NCBI RefSeq assembly: GCF_900105175.1
Contig: NZ_LT629771.1
Span: forward strand, 7,421,958-7,485,957
Origin: Jiangella sp. DSM 45060
GTDB taxonomy: Bacteria > Actinomycetota > Actinomycetes > Jiangellales > Jiangellaceae
Direction: 5' to 3'
Length of the DNA: 64,000 nt
This document shows positions 27,222-36,018 of this stretch, piece by piece; position 1 is the stretch's first letter; each line of letters opens with the position of its first letter. Below the pieces are notes generated by a model. It was not told where the DNA came from and ran no database searches. It was given only the letters and a program-made list of their open reading frames with translations. Position numbers and translations under genes: made by a program.

Positions 27222-28064
27222 GTGCCCTCCGTTCATGCCTCGCTGGCCGTCGCCGCCCTCGCCGGCGTCCTGGCCCTCGCGTCGGCATCCGGGAGCTCGC
27301 TGCTGGCCGGCGGCCTCGCCCTGGTCATCCTGATCTTCACGCTCGGCGGCGTGGCCGCGGCCCGGGCCGGCGCGGCGCGCTGGTCGGCCGGCATCGCGCT
27401 GGCCGCGGGGCTCGGCGCGCTCGGGTGGACGTGGACCGAGGGCGGCTCCGACCTCACCCCCATGGCGGCGGTCCTGGGCCCGACGCTCGTGGCGTCGATC
27501 GTGGTCCAACTCCTGCGGCGCGACGGCCGGGCCGGGCTCACCACGTCGCTGGCCCTGTCCGTCACCGCGTGCGTGCTGGCGGTGCTGCCGGTGGCCTGGC
27601 TGGCGCTGCGCGAGTCCGGCGACGGCGAGTACCCGGTCGGGCTGGCGCTGCTGGGCGTCGGCGCCGTCGGGCTGGCCGAGTCGCTGCCGGTGTCGCGTGC
27701 GGTGCGCCGGCTCATCGGCGTGCTACTGGCTGCGCTCGGCGCCGGGGCGCTGGTGCTCACCACCGACTGGGTGGGCGACGCCGTGCCCGCCGTCAGCGCC
27801 GTCGTCGTCGCCACGTTCGCCGGCCTGCTGGCCGCCGTCGCGTTCGCCGCCGTCGACCGCCTGGCCGACGAGTTCACGCCGCAGCCGCAGCCGGTCGCGG
27901 TGCAGGTGGGCGCCGCCGCGCCGGCCGAGACGGGCACCGGCGACGGCGCCGAGGTGGCGGCCGTGCCGCGGGGCGCCGGCGCTTTCCTGCCGCTGCGGGT
28001 CAGCCTGCCGTTCATCGCGGCGGCACCGGTCGCCTACGTGCTGGGCCGCATCTTCGTCGGGTAG
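27222..28064 (+). CDS. Conserved membrane protein of unknown function
   Basis: Function not recognised. The start is uncertain; GTG at 27222 places the first hydrophobic helix at the N-terminus, while the frame is open from 27117. From 27222 the product is about 280 residues with eight or so hydrophobic segments, a Pro/Gln/Ala-rich cytoplasmic-looking loop at about residues 220-250 and a final helix. It is directly upstream of the thioredoxin-like gene and in the same direction. Confidence 0.7.
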   Translation: MPSVHASLAVAALAGVLALASASGSSLLAGGLALVILIFTLGGVAAARAGAARWSAGIALAAGLGALGWTWTEGGSDLTPMAAVLGPTLVASIVVQLLRRDGRAGLTTSLALSVTACVLAVLPVAWLALRESGDGEYPVGLALLGVGAVGLAESLPVSRAVRRLIGVLLAALGAGALVLTTDWVGDAVPAVSAVVVATFAGLLAAVAFAAVDRLADEFTPQPQPVAVQVGAAAPAETGTGDGAEVAAVPRGAGAFLPLRVSLPFIAAAPVAYVLGRIFVG

Positions 28065-28097
28065 CGGCCGGGAATCGTCAGCCGCGGCGGGTGTGTT

Positions 28098-28511
28098 GTG
28101 CCCGGTGTGACAGGACTGGTGGTCGTCGTCGCCGTGCTCGCGGCCGCCACGGCGTTCGGGCTGTGGCGGCGTGCCCGCGACGGCCGGGTGGTGGAGGCGA
28201 GGGTGGACGAGCAGCTACTGGGCCCCGACGAGCTGGGCGCGCCGCTGGGCGAGCGGGCCACGCTGGTGCAGTTCTCGACGGCGTTCTGCCAGCCGTGCCG
28301 GGCCGCCCGCGCCACGCTGTCGCACGTCGCCGCCGACACCGAGGGCGTCGTGCACGTCGAGATCGACGCCGAGCACCATCTCGACCTCGTCCGGCGGCTG
28401 AACATCCTGCGTACGCCCACCACGCTGGTGCTCGATGGCAGTGGCCGCATCGTCCGCCGGGCGACCGGCGCGCCGCGGCTGGCGGAGGTGAGAGCCGCGC
28501 TCCCTGCCTAG
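28098..28511 (+). CDS. Membrane-anchored thioredoxin-like protein
   Basis: The 137-residue protein has an N-terminal membrane anchor (about residues 4-22) and a thioredoxin fold with active site FCQPC (CxxC) in FSTAFCQPCRAARATL and the cis-Pro loop LRTPTTLVLD. It is likely extracytoplasmic or membrane-surface disulfide or thiol chemistry. A thioredoxin-like gene (thiX) occupies the equivalent place near cysA/sseC in M. tuberculosis (recalled), supporting a link to sulfur transfer. Confidence 0.87.
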   Translation: MPGVTGLVVVVAVLAAATAFGLWRRARDGRVVEARVDEQLLGPDELGAPLGERATLVQFSTAFCQPCRAARATLSHVAADTEGVVHVEIDAEHHLDLVRRLNILRTPTTLVLDGSGRIVRRATGAPRLAEVRAALPA

Positions 28512-28592
28512 TTTGGCCGGATTCCGAGACGACAAATCTCGTTATTTGATACGGACGGTGACGACGGCGTGCCGTCGCCGTACGCTCGTCCC

Positions 28593-28667
28593 ATGTTCCG
28601 CACCGAGCTCTGGAAGCGCCGCGCCATCGACTTCGGTCGCGCCGCGTCCATGCTCTGTCTGCCCTGA
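28593..28667 (+). CDS. Cysteine-containing leader peptide (24 residues)
   Basis: The short frame encodes MFRTELWKRRAIDFG followed by RAASMLCLP. It has the R-R-x-x-D-F-G-R-x-x-S-x-L-C form of actinobacterial leader peptides found upstream of sulfur-assimilation operons (Ms5788A-like). The sole Cys is the third residue from the end, where slow Cys-tRNA supply could stall ribosomes. It ends 94 bp before the DUF4395 gene, the first gene of the coupled sulfurtransferase set. An AT-rich patch at about 28530-28552 is a plausible promoter. Confidence 0.75.
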   Translation: MFRTELWKRRAIDFGRAASMLCLP

Positions 28668-28761
28668 CGGGGAACGGCCCCGCCACGCGGCCACGCATTC
28701 GCGTCCACGGCCTCTGCCGTTCCTGACGATCGTCTCCCGTTCCGTCCACGTCAGGAGGACC

Positions 28762-29205
28762 ATGCCGACTCGCATCGACCCACGCGGTCCCCGGTTCGCG
28801 GCCACGCTCACCACCGTCGTCCTCGCGGTCGTCCTGGTCACGGGCAGCGCCTGGCTGCTGGCCGTCCAGGGTCTGGTGTTCGCGGCCGGAGCGCTGTTCG
28901 GGCTGCCGCGGGCGCCGTACGGGCAGCTGTACGCGAAGCTCGTCCGGCCCCGGCTCGGTCCGCCCGGCGAGCTCGAGGACGCCGCGCCGCCGCGGTTCGC
29001 CCAGGCCGTCGGGCTGGTGTTCGCCGTCGCCGGCGTCATCGCCTTCGCGGCCGGGCTGACCACGGTCGCGTACGTCGCCGTCGCGGCCGCACTGGCGGCG
29101 GCGTTCCTCAACGCGGCCTTCGGCTTCTGCCTGGGCTGCGAGTTCTACCTCGCCTTCCGGCGTCTGTTCCCATCCCAACCCAACACCACGGAGGTCGCGT
29201 CATGA
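28762..29205 (+). CDS. DUF4395 membrane protein
   Basis: The ATG at 28762 has AGGAGG 4 nt upstream. The 147-residue protein has about four hydrophobic helices, an invariant N-terminal motif of the family (IDPRGPRFAA) and a C-terminal FGFCLGCEFYL with two Cys near the membrane boundary. DUF4395 proteins are repeatedly encoded beside rhodanese-type sulfurtransferases and may help handle thiosulfate or sulfane sulfur at the membrane (inference). Its stop overlaps the next start as ATGA. Confidence 0.88.
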   Translation: MPTRIDPRGPRFAATLTTVVLAVVLVTGSAWLLAVQGLVFAAGALFGLPRAPYGQLYAKLVRPRLGPPGELEDAAPPRFAQAVGLVFAVAGVIAFAAGLTTVAYVAVAAALAAAFLNAAFGFCLGCEFYLAFRRLFPSQPNTTEVAS

Positions 29206-30050
29206 GCCGCGAGTCCAGCCTCGTCTCGGCCGACTGGGTCGAGCAGAACCTCGACAACCCGAAGGTGGTGCTCGTCGAGGTCGACGAGGACACCGCCGCC
29301 TACGACAAGAACCACATCCGCGGCGCCGTGAAGGTCAACTGGTCCACCGACCTGCGCGACCCGCTGCGTCGTGACTTCGTGAACAAGGAGCAGTTCGAGG
29401 CGCTGCTCGGCGGTCTCGGCATCGGCAACGACGACACCGTCGTGCTGTACGGCGGCAACAACAACTGGTTCGCCGCCTACGCGTACTGGTACTTCAAGGT
29501 CTACGGGCACGGCGACGTGCGGCTGCTCGACGGCGGCCGGAAGATCTGGGAGCTGGAGAGCCGCGAGCTGGTCGACACCGTCCCGTCGCGCGAGGCCACC
29601 AGCTACACCGCGCAGGACCCGGACAACTCGATCCGCGCCTTCCGCGACGAGGTCGTCGCCGCCATCGGCGCGCAGAACCTGGTCGACGTCCGCTCGCCCG
29701 ACGAGTACGCCGGCCGGCTGCTGGCCCCGGCCCACCTGCCGCAGGAGGTGTCGCAGGTCCCGGGCCACATCCCGACTGCGGCGAACGTTCCGTGGAGCAA
29801 GGCGGCCAACGACGACGGCACCTTCCGCTCCGACGACGAGCTGCGCGCCCTCTACGGCGACGCCGGCGTCGACTTCGGCAAGGACACCATCGCCTACTGC
29901 CGCATCGGCGAGCGCTCGTCGCACACGTGGTTCGTGCTGCGCGAGATCCTCGGCGTCGAGAACGTCAAGAACTACGACGGCTCGTGGACCGAGTACGGCT
30001 CGCTGGTCGGCGTCCCCGTGGCCCTCGGCGACGAGCCCGGGACGGCCTGA
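29202..30050 (+). CDS. Thiosulfate sulfurtransferase (rhodanese, CysA/SseA type)
   Basis: The 282-residue protein has tandem rhodanese domains. The N-terminal one is inactive and the C-terminal one carries the catalytic Cys in AYCRIGERSSHTWF, the CRxGxR loop that favours thiosulfate over mercaptopyruvate. It is translationally coupled to DUF4395 upstream, with DUF1416 starting 1 bp after its stop. Orthologue pairs in mycobacteria are cysA2/cysA3 with sseC. Expression probably depends on the Cys leader peptide. Confidence 0.95.
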   Translation: MSRESSLVSADWVEQNLDNPKVVLVEVDEDTAAYDKNHIRGAVKVNWSTDLRDPLRRDFVNKEQFEALLGGLGIGNDDTVVLYGGNNNWFAAYAYWYFKVYGHGDVRLLDGGRKIWELESRELVDTVPSREATSYTAQDPDNSIRAFRDEVVAAIGAQNLVDVRSPDEYAGRLLAPAHLPQEVSQVPGHIPTAANVPWSKAANDDGTFRSDDELRALYGDAGVDFGKDTIAYCRIGERSSHTWFVLREILGVENVKNYDGSWTEYGSLVGVPVALGDEPGTA

Positions 30051-30051
30051 C

Positions 30052-30348
30052 ATGTGCGGAGCCACGACCGGCGGCGTGTCGCTGGAAGGAGTCGACGTGA
30101 CCAAGGAGACCGTCATCCAGGGTGTCGTCCACCGTGACGACGCGCCCCTGTCCGGCGCGTACGTGCGGCTGCTCGACGCGACCGGCGAGTTCACCGCCGA
30201 GGTCCCGACCAGCGCGACCGGCCAGTTCCGGTTCTTCGCCGCGCCCGGCACCTGGACGCTGCGCACGCTGGCCCCCGGCGCCGACACCGTCGACCGCTCG
30301 GTCGTCGCCGACATCGGCGTCACCGACGTCGACGTCCACGTCGGCTGA
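30052..30348 (+). CDS. DUF1416 protein (SseC-like)
   Basis: The 98-residue protein starts MCGATTGG, the conserved N-terminus of this family, and has a single transthyretin/CnaB-like beta-sandwich (GAYVRLLDATGEFTAEVPTSATGQFRFF is nearly invariant). It always accompanies the CysA-type sulfurtransferase. The Cys at position 2 is conserved and could accept sulfur, but biochemical function is not established to my knowledge. It starts 1 bp after the upstream stop and ends before a strong terminator. Confidence 0.92.
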   Translation: MCGATTGGVSLEGVDVTKETVIQGVVHRDDAPLSGAYVRLLDATGEFTAEVPTSATGQFRFFAAPGTWTLRTLAPGADTVDRSVVADIGVTDVDVHVG

Positions 30349-30362
30349 CGCACGGACGCACG

Positions 30363-30390
30363 AACGGGGCCGGTTCTCACCGGCCCCGTT
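30363..30390. terminator. Bidirectional terminator after the sulfurtransferase set
   Basis: AACGGGGCCGG, a 6-nt loop, then CCGGCCCCGTT: an 11-bp perfect stem located between the DUF1416 stop and the convergent DsrE-like gene. Confidence 0.85.
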
Positions 30391-30420
30391 CCGCTGCCCC
30401 GGGGTTTCTGCCGTCCGGCC

Positions 30421-30783
30421 TCAGTAGACGAGGGCCTGGACGCCGTCGGCCATGATCTCTTCGACGAAGGTCGGTGCGCCGGCGATGCGGACGCCGTCGA
30501 GGACGTCGTCGGGGCCGATGCCGCGGCGGGCGGCGCACTGGGTGCACAGCGTCACCGTGCCGCCGGCCAGCAGCGCGTCGAGCAGGTCGGGCAGCGGCGC
30601 GGCGTGCGGCAGGTCGAACTCGGCGGCCCGGCCGGGCAGCGCGAACCACGACGACTCACCGGTCAGCCACAGCGACACCGACGCGCCCGCCGCGAGCGCC
30701 GTCGTCGCGACGGTGAAGGCCTGCGAGCACCGCTCCGGCGCGTCGGACCCGGCGGTGACCTTGACGACGAGGGTGCGCTCCAT
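30421..30783 (-). CDS. DsrE-like sulfur relay protein
   Basis: The 120-residue DsrE/TusD-like protein starts at the ATG at 30783 (MERTLVVKVTAG), with GAGG 9 nt upstream. Two Cys are notable: PERCSQAF near residue 19 and LCTQCAARRG near residue 83. The latter is in the usual position for the sulfur-accepting Cys of DsrE-type proteins. It is convergent with the sulfurtransferase operon and suggests a sulfur relay role. Confidence 0.87.
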   Translation of the reverse strand: MERTLVVKVTAGSDAPERCSQAFTVATTALAAGASVSLWLTGESSWFALPGRAAEFDLPHAAPLPDLLDALLAGGTVTLCTQCAARRGIGPDDVLDGVRIAGAPTFVEEIMADGVQALVY

Positions 30784-30827
30784 GACCGCAAGCCTCACAC
30801 ACCGCCGCGCTGCCTCGTCGTAGGGGC

Positions 30828-31256
30828 ATGGACACCACCGAGATCACGACCCTGCTGGACGCCCGGTCCGCCGCCATCCACGCGAAGGACCTCGACCGGC
30901 TGATGTCGTTCTACGCCGACGACATCGTGTACTTCGACGTCGTCCCGCCGCTGTTCTACGCAGGCGCGGACGCCATGCGCGACCGGTTCGCCGACTGGTT
31001 CGCCCGCTGGTCCGGCCCGATCGGCCAGGAAACCGATGACGTGCACGTCGAGGCCGGCGGCGACGTCGCGATCGTGCGGATGCTGATCCGGACCAGCGGC
31101 ACGCTGGTGACCGGCCGCGAGGTCGGCTACTGGGTCCGCGCCACCGACGGGCTGCGGCGCGGCCCCGGCGGCTGGACGATCGCGCACGAGCACGTGTCGC
31201 TGCCGGTCGAGTTCCCGCAGGGGACCGCGGCGATGGACCTCGTGCCGGGCGGCTAG
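30828..31256 (+). CDS. SnoaL-like (NTF2-fold) domain protein
   Basis: The 142-residue protein has a nuclear-transport-factor-2 fold as in ketosteroid isomerase/SnoaL proteins (ITTLLDARSAAIHAKDLDRLMSFYADDIVYFDV, and WTIAHEHVSLPV at the end). Such domains are enzymes or ligand binders, and nothing here fixes the substrate. It starts 45 bp from the divergent DsrE gene. Confidence 0.85.
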   Translation: MDTTEITTLLDARSAAIHAKDLDRLMSFYADDIVYFDVVPPLFYAGADAMRDRFADWFARWSGPIGQETDDVHVEAGGDVAIVRMLIRTSGTLVTGREVGYWVRATDGLRRGPGGWTIAHEHVSLPVEFPQGTAAMDLVPGG

Positions 31257-31265
31257 ACTGCGGGC

Positions 31266-31367
31266 GTGCTCGAACTCGTCTTCACCAGCATCCTCGTCCT
31301 GGTCACCATCGCCGCCGGGATGATGGGCGTGCTCGTGGTCTACAAGCTGTTCAAGGGCCAGGCTTGA
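31266..31367 (+). CDS. Small single-helix membrane protein (33 residues)
   Basis: GTG at 31266 encodes MLELVFTSILVLVTIAA followed by GMMGVLVVYKLFKGQA, one hydrophobic helix with a short basic tail. Its stop overlaps the TTG start of the nitrobindin-like gene as TTGA, which strongly supports translation. Similar tiny proteins ending in YKLFKGQ occur beside this gene in other actinomycetes (recalled). Function unknown; perhaps a partner of the heme-binding protein. Confidence 0.7.
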   Translation: MLELVFTSILVLVTIAAGMMGVLVVYKLFKGQA

Positions 31368-31882
31368 TCGAGATCCCCGAAGACCTCCACCCGGCCTGCC
31401 TGCCGATCGCCTGGCTGCTCGGCCGCTGGGAGGGCGCGGGACTCGGCGACTACCCGACCATCGAGGCGTTCCGGTTCGGCCAGGAGGTCGAGTTCGGCTA
31501 CGTCCCGGACAAGCCGTTCCTGTCCTACCGCAGCCGCAGCTGGATCCTCGACGACGACGGCAACCTCGTGCGGCCCGCGGCCCGCGAGACCGGCTACTGG
31601 CGGCCGCAGGAGAACGACGAGATCGAGGTGCTGCTCACGCACCCGACCGGGTTCGTCGAGATCTACCTCGGGCAGACCGAGCCGGCCCGGGTCGAGCTGG
31701 CCACGCGCGGCGTCCTGAAGACCGAGACCGCCAAGGACTACCGCACCGGCCACCGGCTGTACGGGCTGGTCGAGGGCGCGCTGATGTACGTGTACGAGAT
31801 GTCGGCCATGGGCCACGAGCTGCAGCCGCACCTGTCGGCCGAGCTCAAGCGGGTCACCGGGGCCACCGAAGCCCGGGACTGA
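31364..31882 (+). CDS. Nitrobindin-like heme-binding protein (FABP family)
   Basis: TTG at 31364 is the start, coupled to the small membrane protein. The 172-residue beta-barrel has the family signature WLLGRWEGAGLGDYP (GxWxGxG) and a C-terminal His in AMGHELQPH where the proximal heme ligand lies in nitrobindins. Nitrobindins bind ferric heme and isomerise peroxynitrite. The M. tuberculosis homologue Rv0813c lies in the same neighbourhood as sseC2-cysA3-glnR-mshD (recalled). Confidence 0.9.
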   Translation: MIEIPEDLHPACLPIAWLLGRWEGAGLGDYPTIEAFRFGQEVEFGYVPDKPFLSYRSRSWILDDDGNLVRPAARETGYWRPQENDEIEVLLTHPTGFVEIYLGQTEPARVELATRGVLKTETAKDYRTGHRLYGLVEGALMYVYEMSAMGHELQPHLSAELKRVTGATEARD

Positions 31883-31911
31883 TTCCGGCCCTCCCGGCGT
31901 TGGGAAGAGAT

Positions 31912-32892
31912 ATGGACGCCTACCGCAGCCCGCTGCTCGCCACCCCGGGGGCCGTCGCGGCCACCGCGCCCGACGACGGCGTCGCCGCGCACTACGGCGA
32001 CCCGTTCCGCGAGCAGCGCCGCCTCGTCGACGGCGAGGGCGCGGTCGACCTCTCCCACCGCGGCGTCCTGCGGGTCAGCGGCCCCGACCGCCTGACGTGG
32101 CTGCACCAGCTCCTCACCCAGCACGTCGAGCACCTCGAGCCGCACCGCGCCACGTCCGCGCTGGTCCTCGACGCGCACGGCCGGGTCGAACACGCGCTCT
32201 ACGGCGTCGACGACGGCGAGGCGTTCTGGTTCCACACCGAGCCGACGTCGGCCGAGCCGCTGCGCGACTACCTGGAGAAGATGAAGTTCTGGTCCCAGGT
32301 CGAGGTCGCCGACGTGACCGACGAGTTCGCCGTCGTCTGGGAGCCCCGGCCCGAACCGGCCGAGCGGCACCTGAGCCGGGTCACCGAGCGCGGCCGCGAC
32401 GTGTTCGTCCCGCGGGCCGAACTGGCGGCGTACGTGGGCGGAACCGAGCCGGCCGGCGTGTGGGCGTACGAGGCGCTGCGCATCGAGGCGCGCGAGCCGC
32501 GTCAAGGCCTCGACACCGACGACCGCACCATCCCGCACGAGGTCGGCTGGATCGGCACCGCCGTCCACCTCGACAAGGGCTGCTACCGCGGCCAGGAGAC
32601 CGTCGCCCGGGTGCACACGCTGGGCCGGCCGCCGCGCCGCCTCGTCCTGCTGCACCTCGACGGCTCCGTCGACACCCTGCCCGAGCACGGCGCCCCCGTC
32701 GAGCTCGACGGCCGCGCCGTCGGCACCGTCGGCTCGGCCGCCCGCCACCACGAGCTGGGCCCCGTCGCGCTCGCCGTCGTCAAGCGGAACACTCCCGTCG
32801 ACGCCGAGCTGCTGGCCGGTGGCGTGGCCGCCGCCCAGGAGGTCGTCGTCGACCCCGAGGCCGGCCTGCACGTGCGGCCTCAGCTGCGCTGA
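31912..32892 (+). CDS. ygfZ: Folate-binding protein YgfZ/GcvT-like
   Basis: The ATG at 31912 is preferred over TTG at 31900; a GGGAAGAGA ribosome site precedes it. The 326-residue protein has a GcvT fold and the diagnostic YgfZ motif LDKGCYRGQETVARV (K-G-C-Y-x-G-Q-E). YgfZ uses tetrahydrofolate to support repair or maturation of some Fe-S proteins such as MiaB. The 3' end overlaps the convergent epimerase gene by 13 bp. Confidence 0.94.
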   Translation: MDAYRSPLLATPGAVAATAPDDGVAAHYGDPFREQRRLVDGEGAVDLSHRGVLRVSGPDRLTWLHQLLTQHVEHLEPHRATSALVLDAHGRVEHALYGVDDGEAFWFHTEPTSAEPLRDYLEKMKFWSQVEVADVTDEFAVVWEPRPEPAERHLSRVTERGRDVFVPRAELAAYVGGTEPAGVWAYEALRIEAREPRQGLDTDDRTIPHEVGWIGTAVHLDKGCYRGQETVARVHTLGRPPRRLVLLHLDGSVDTLPEHGAPVELDGRAVGTVGSAARHHELGPVALAVVKRNTPVDAELLAGGVAAAQEVVVDPEAGLHVRPQLR

Positions 32893-33725
32893 CGCCACCC
32901 GTACCGCGGCTCGTAGCCGAGCACCCGGCGGGCCTTCTCGATCGACAGCAGCGTGTCGTGCTCGCCGACGTCGCGCCGCTGCACACCCGGGAAGACCTCG
33001 TCCAGCAACTCGCCGTTGGGACGCTCCATGACGGTGTCGGCGTTGGCGATGACGAACACGTCGGCGCCGGTCAGCGGCGCCTCGAGGGCCAGCCGGACGG
33101 CTTGCGCGGCGTCGCGGGCGTCGATGTAGCCCCACAGGTTCCACTTGCGCAGCAGCGCGTCGTCCTGGAACGACGCGAACCGCGCGTAGTCATCGGGGTC
33201 CATGACGTTCGACAGCCGCAGCCCGATGATCTTGCGCTCCGGGTCCCATCGGCAGAACTGCTCGGCCATCGTCTCGCCGACCAGCTTGGACAGCGAGTAC
33301 GCGGTCTCCGGCCGGCCCGGGTACTCCTCGTCGACGGGGACGTACGGCGGCGGCGTGTCGAACGGCAGCCCGAGCACGGTCTCGCTGGACGCCCACACGA
33401 CGTTCTTGATGTCCAGCCGACGGGCCGCCTCGAACACGTTGTAGGTGCTCAGGGTGTTGACGGAGAACGTGACGGGGTTCGGCGCCAGCCCCGGCGCCCG
33501 GATGGCCGCCAGGTGCACGATGCCGGTGACCCCGCTGACGCGGTCGTCGATGCCGGCGAACGCCGCCACCGTCTGCCCGTAGTCGGTGAGGTCGACGCGG
33601 CTGTGCCGGACGGACGGGTCGGCCGGCGGCGCGAGGTCCACCGAGACGACGTCGTAGCCGTGCGCCGTCAGGTCCGCGACGCAGGCCCGGCCGGCCTGGC
33701 CGCTGCCACCGGTCACGATGATCAT
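32880..33725 (-). CDS. NAD-dependent epimerase/dehydratase family protein
   Basis: The 281-residue extended SDR starts MIIVTGGSGQAGRACV (GGxGxxG nucleotide motif). The catalytic Tyr-Lys is in AYSLSKLVGE (YxxxK), with Ser in WASSETVLG. Substrate specificity is not evident; similar proteins include uronate dehydrogenases and nucleoside-sugar epimerases. It is downstream of dtd in the same direction and converges with ygfZ. Confidence 0.88.
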   Translation of the reverse strand: MIIVTGGSGQAGRACVADLTAHGYDVVSVDLAPPADPSVRHSRVDLTDYGQTVAAFAGIDDRVSGVTGIVHLAAIRAPGLAPNPVTFSVNTLSTYNVFEAARRLDIKNVVWASSETVLGLPFDTPPPYVPVDEEYPGRPETAYSLSKLVGETMAEQFCRWDPERKIIGLRLSNVMDPDDYARFASFQDDALLRKWNLWGYIDARDAAQAVRLALEAPLTGADVFVIANADTVMERPNGELLDEVFPGVQRRDVGEHDTLLSIEKARRVLGYEPRYGWRQRS

Positions 33726-33735
33726 GGGCTGCCCT

Positions 33736-34167
33736 TCAGGTCTCGAGGAGGAGTGTCACCGGGCCGTCGTTGACCAGGCTGACCCGCATGTCCGCGCCGA
33801 ACACGCCGGTCTCGACGGCCGCGCCGAGCCCGCGCAGCGCGGTGACGAACTCGGCGACGAGCGGCTCGGACACCGGCCCCGGCGCCGCCGCGCCCCACGA
33901 CGGGCGGCGGCCCTTCGCGGTGTCGGCGTAGAGCGTGAACTGGCTGACGACGAGGACCGGCGCGCCGACGTCGGACGCGGACCGCTCGTCGGCGAGGATG
34001 CGCAGGCCCCAGACCTTGCGGGCCAGCTTGGCGGCGTCGTCGGCGCTGTCGTCGTGGGTCACCCCGACCAGCACCAGCAGCCCCTGCCCGTCCGGTTCGA
34101 TCGCGCCGACGATCTCGCCGTCCACCGAGACCGACGCCGACGTCACCCGCTGCACGACCGCTCGCAT
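33736..34167 (-). CDS. dtd: D-aminoacyl-tRNA deacylase
   Basis: The 143-residue enzyme removes D-amino acids (and glycine) mischarged on tRNA. Visible family motifs are [17 protein letters not shown] at the N-terminus, the catalytic SQFTLYAD and the C-terminal [12 protein letters not shown] with the cross-subunit Gly-Pro. The start is the ATG at 34167. It is upstream of the epimerase gene by 10 bp. Confidence 0.96.
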   Translation of the reverse strand: MRAVVQRVTSASVSVDGEIVGAIEPDGQGLLVLVGVTHDDSADDAAKLARKVWGLRILADERSASDVGAPVLVVSQFTLYADTAKGRRPSWGAAAPGPVSEPLVAEFVTALRGLGAAVETGVFGADMRVSLVNDGPVTLLLET

Positions 34168-34241
34168 GCAGCGCATCGTCGCACGAACGCGGCGGCCGTT
34201 TGCCGCCAGCACCGCCCACCGGCCGCACGCAGGATCGAGGC

Positions 34242-34991
34242 ATGAACACGAAACCTCCTCTGGACGGCCGTGCGGCCATGGTGATCGGCGGCAGCCGCGG
34301 CATCGGCGCGGCGGTGGTCCGCCGGCTGGCCCGCGACGGCGCCGACGTCGGCTTCACGTACGTCACCGCGGCCGCGGCCGCCGACGAGCTGGTCGCCGAG
34401 GTCGAGCGGACCGGACGGCGCGCGCTCGCGCTGCCCGTCGACAGCGCCGACGCCGCCGCGCTGTCCGCCGCCGTCGACATCGTCGCGGACCGGTTCGGCC
34501 GGCTGGACGTCCTGGTCAACAACGCCGCCCTCTACCCCGTCGGCCCGATCGACGAGCTCACCGTCGAGGAGTTCGACCGCACCGTCGCCGTCAACGTCCG
34601 TGCCCCGTTCGTCGCGGCGACGGCGGCCGCGCGGCACATGACCGGCGGCGGCAGCATCGTCACCATCGGAAGCCTGGTCGCCGAGCGGACGGTCTTCCCC
34701 GGCTACGGGCTGTACTCGATGAGCAAGACCGCGCTGGTCGGGCTGACGAAGGGGCTCGCGCGCGACCTCGGCGGACGGGGCATCCGGGCGACGCTGGTAC
34801 ATCCCGGGCCGACGGACACCGACCTCAACCCGGCCGACGGGCCGTACTCCGACACCATCCGGTCGCACACCGCGCTCGGCCGGTACGCCGGCACGGACGA
34901 GATCGCCGCCACCGTCGCGCACCTCGCCGGCGACGACGGCCGCTACATCACCGGGACGTCGGTGCTGGTGGACGGCGGTTTCACCATCTGA
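34242..34991 (+). CDS. Short-chain dehydrogenase/reductase
   Basis: The 249-residue classical SDR has the cofactor motif [18 protein letters not shown], catalytic Ser in GSLVAERT and YSMSK (YxxxK). The C-terminal region [14 protein letters not shown] is typical of FabG-like reductases. Its start is the ATG at 34242 with AGGATCGAGG upstream. Substrate unknown. Confidence 0.92.
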   Translation: MNTKPPLDGRAAMVIGGSRGIGAAVVRRLARDGADVGFTYVTAAAAADELVAEVERTGRRALALPVDSADAAALSAAVDIVADRFGRLDVLVNNAALYPVGPIDELTVEEFDRTVAVNVRAPFVAATAAARHMTGGGSIVTIGSLVAERTVFPGYGLYSMSKTALVGLTKGLARDLGGRGIRATLVHPGPTDTDLNPADGPYSDTIRSHTALGRYAGTDEIAATVAHLAGDDGRYITGTSVLVDGGFTI

Positions 34992-35046
34992 GCGCGCTCG
35001 TGACAGGATCGTCGCACCTGTTTGCGCCGACGATCCGAGGAGCGAC

Positions 35047-36018
35047 ATGCACGCGGGCGACGCCGTCCTGGTGGCTGAGGTGGTCCGGTCGGGGCTGGTC
35101 GAGTCACGGCACCATGGCTCGGTGGCCGCGCTGGCCGCAGACGGATCGGTGGCGTTCACCGCCGGCCGCGCCGACGAGCCGATGTACCCGCGGTCGTCGA
35201 ACAAGCCGGCGCAGGCCGCGGCGATGCTGCGGCTGGGGCTGCCGCTGGACGACGCGCCGGAGCTGCTGGCGCTCGCGGCGGCCAGCCACTCCGGCGAGCC
35301 GATCCACCTCGACGGCGTGCGGCGCATCCTCGCGCTCGGCGACCTGGACGAGTCGGCGCTGCGCAACACGCCGGGCTTCCCGATCGACCACGACACGATG
35401 GTCGACTACGTCCGCAAGGGCGGTGAGCCGTCGTCACTGGCGGCCGACTGCTCCGGCAAGCATGCCGCGATGCTGCTGACCTGCGTCGTCAACTCCTGGC
35501 CGGTCGAGGACTATCTGGACCCGGCGCATCCGCTGCAGGCGGCGATCCACGACACCGTCGGCTCGCTGGCGGGTGCGCCGGTCGCGCACACCGGCGTCGA
35601 CGGCTGCGGCGCGCCGCTGTTCGCGTTGCCGCTGACCGGGCTGGCGCGGCTGTTCCGGTCGCTCGCGCTGGCGCCGCCCGGGACGCCGGAGCGGCGGGTG
35701 GTCGACGCCATCCAGGCGCACCCTGAGCACACCAGCGGCACGACGCGCGACGAGGCACGGCTGATCCGCGGCGTGCCCGGTCTGTTCGCCAAGGCCGGCG
35801 CCGAAGCCGTCCTCGCCGCCGCCCTCGACGACGGCCGCGCGGTCGCTGTCAAGATCGACGACGGGGGAGCGCGGGCGCGCATGCCGGTCCTGGTCGCAGC
35901 ACTTCGCCGGCTGGGGGTCGAGGCGCCGGTGCTCGACGCCCTCTCCGACACCCCCGTCCTGGGCGGCGGTCACCCCGTCGGCACCCTCCGCCCCGCCGTG
36001 GACTGGCCGGAGCGGTGA
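35047..36018 (+). CDS. L-asparaginase II family protein
   Basis: The 323-residue protein belongs to the thermolabile/Rhizobial-type asparaginase family rather than the AnsA/AnsB fold. The diagnostic stretches are PRSSNKPAQAAAML, CSGKHAAMLLTCV and GVDGCGAPLFALPL. It likely hydrolyses L-Asn to Asp and ammonia. GAGGAG lies 6 nt before the ATG. The stop overlaps the start of the tetR gene (GTGA), so the two are co-translated. Confidence 0.93.
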   Translation: MHAGDAVLVAEVVRSGLVESRHHGSVAALAADGSVAFTAGRADEPMYPRSSNKPAQAAAMLRLGLPLDDAPELLALAAASHSGEPIHLDGVRRILALGDLDESALRNTPGFPIDHDTMVDYVRKGGEPSSLAADCSGKHAAMLLTCVVNSWPVEDYLDPAHPLQAAIHDTVGSLAGAPVAHTGVDGCGAPLFALPLTGLARLFRSLALAPPGTPERRVVDAIQAHPEHTSGTTRDEARLIRGVPGLFAKAGAEAVLAAALDDGRAVAVKIDDGGARARMPVLVAALRRLGVEAPVLDALSDTPVLGGGHPVGTLRPAVDWPER

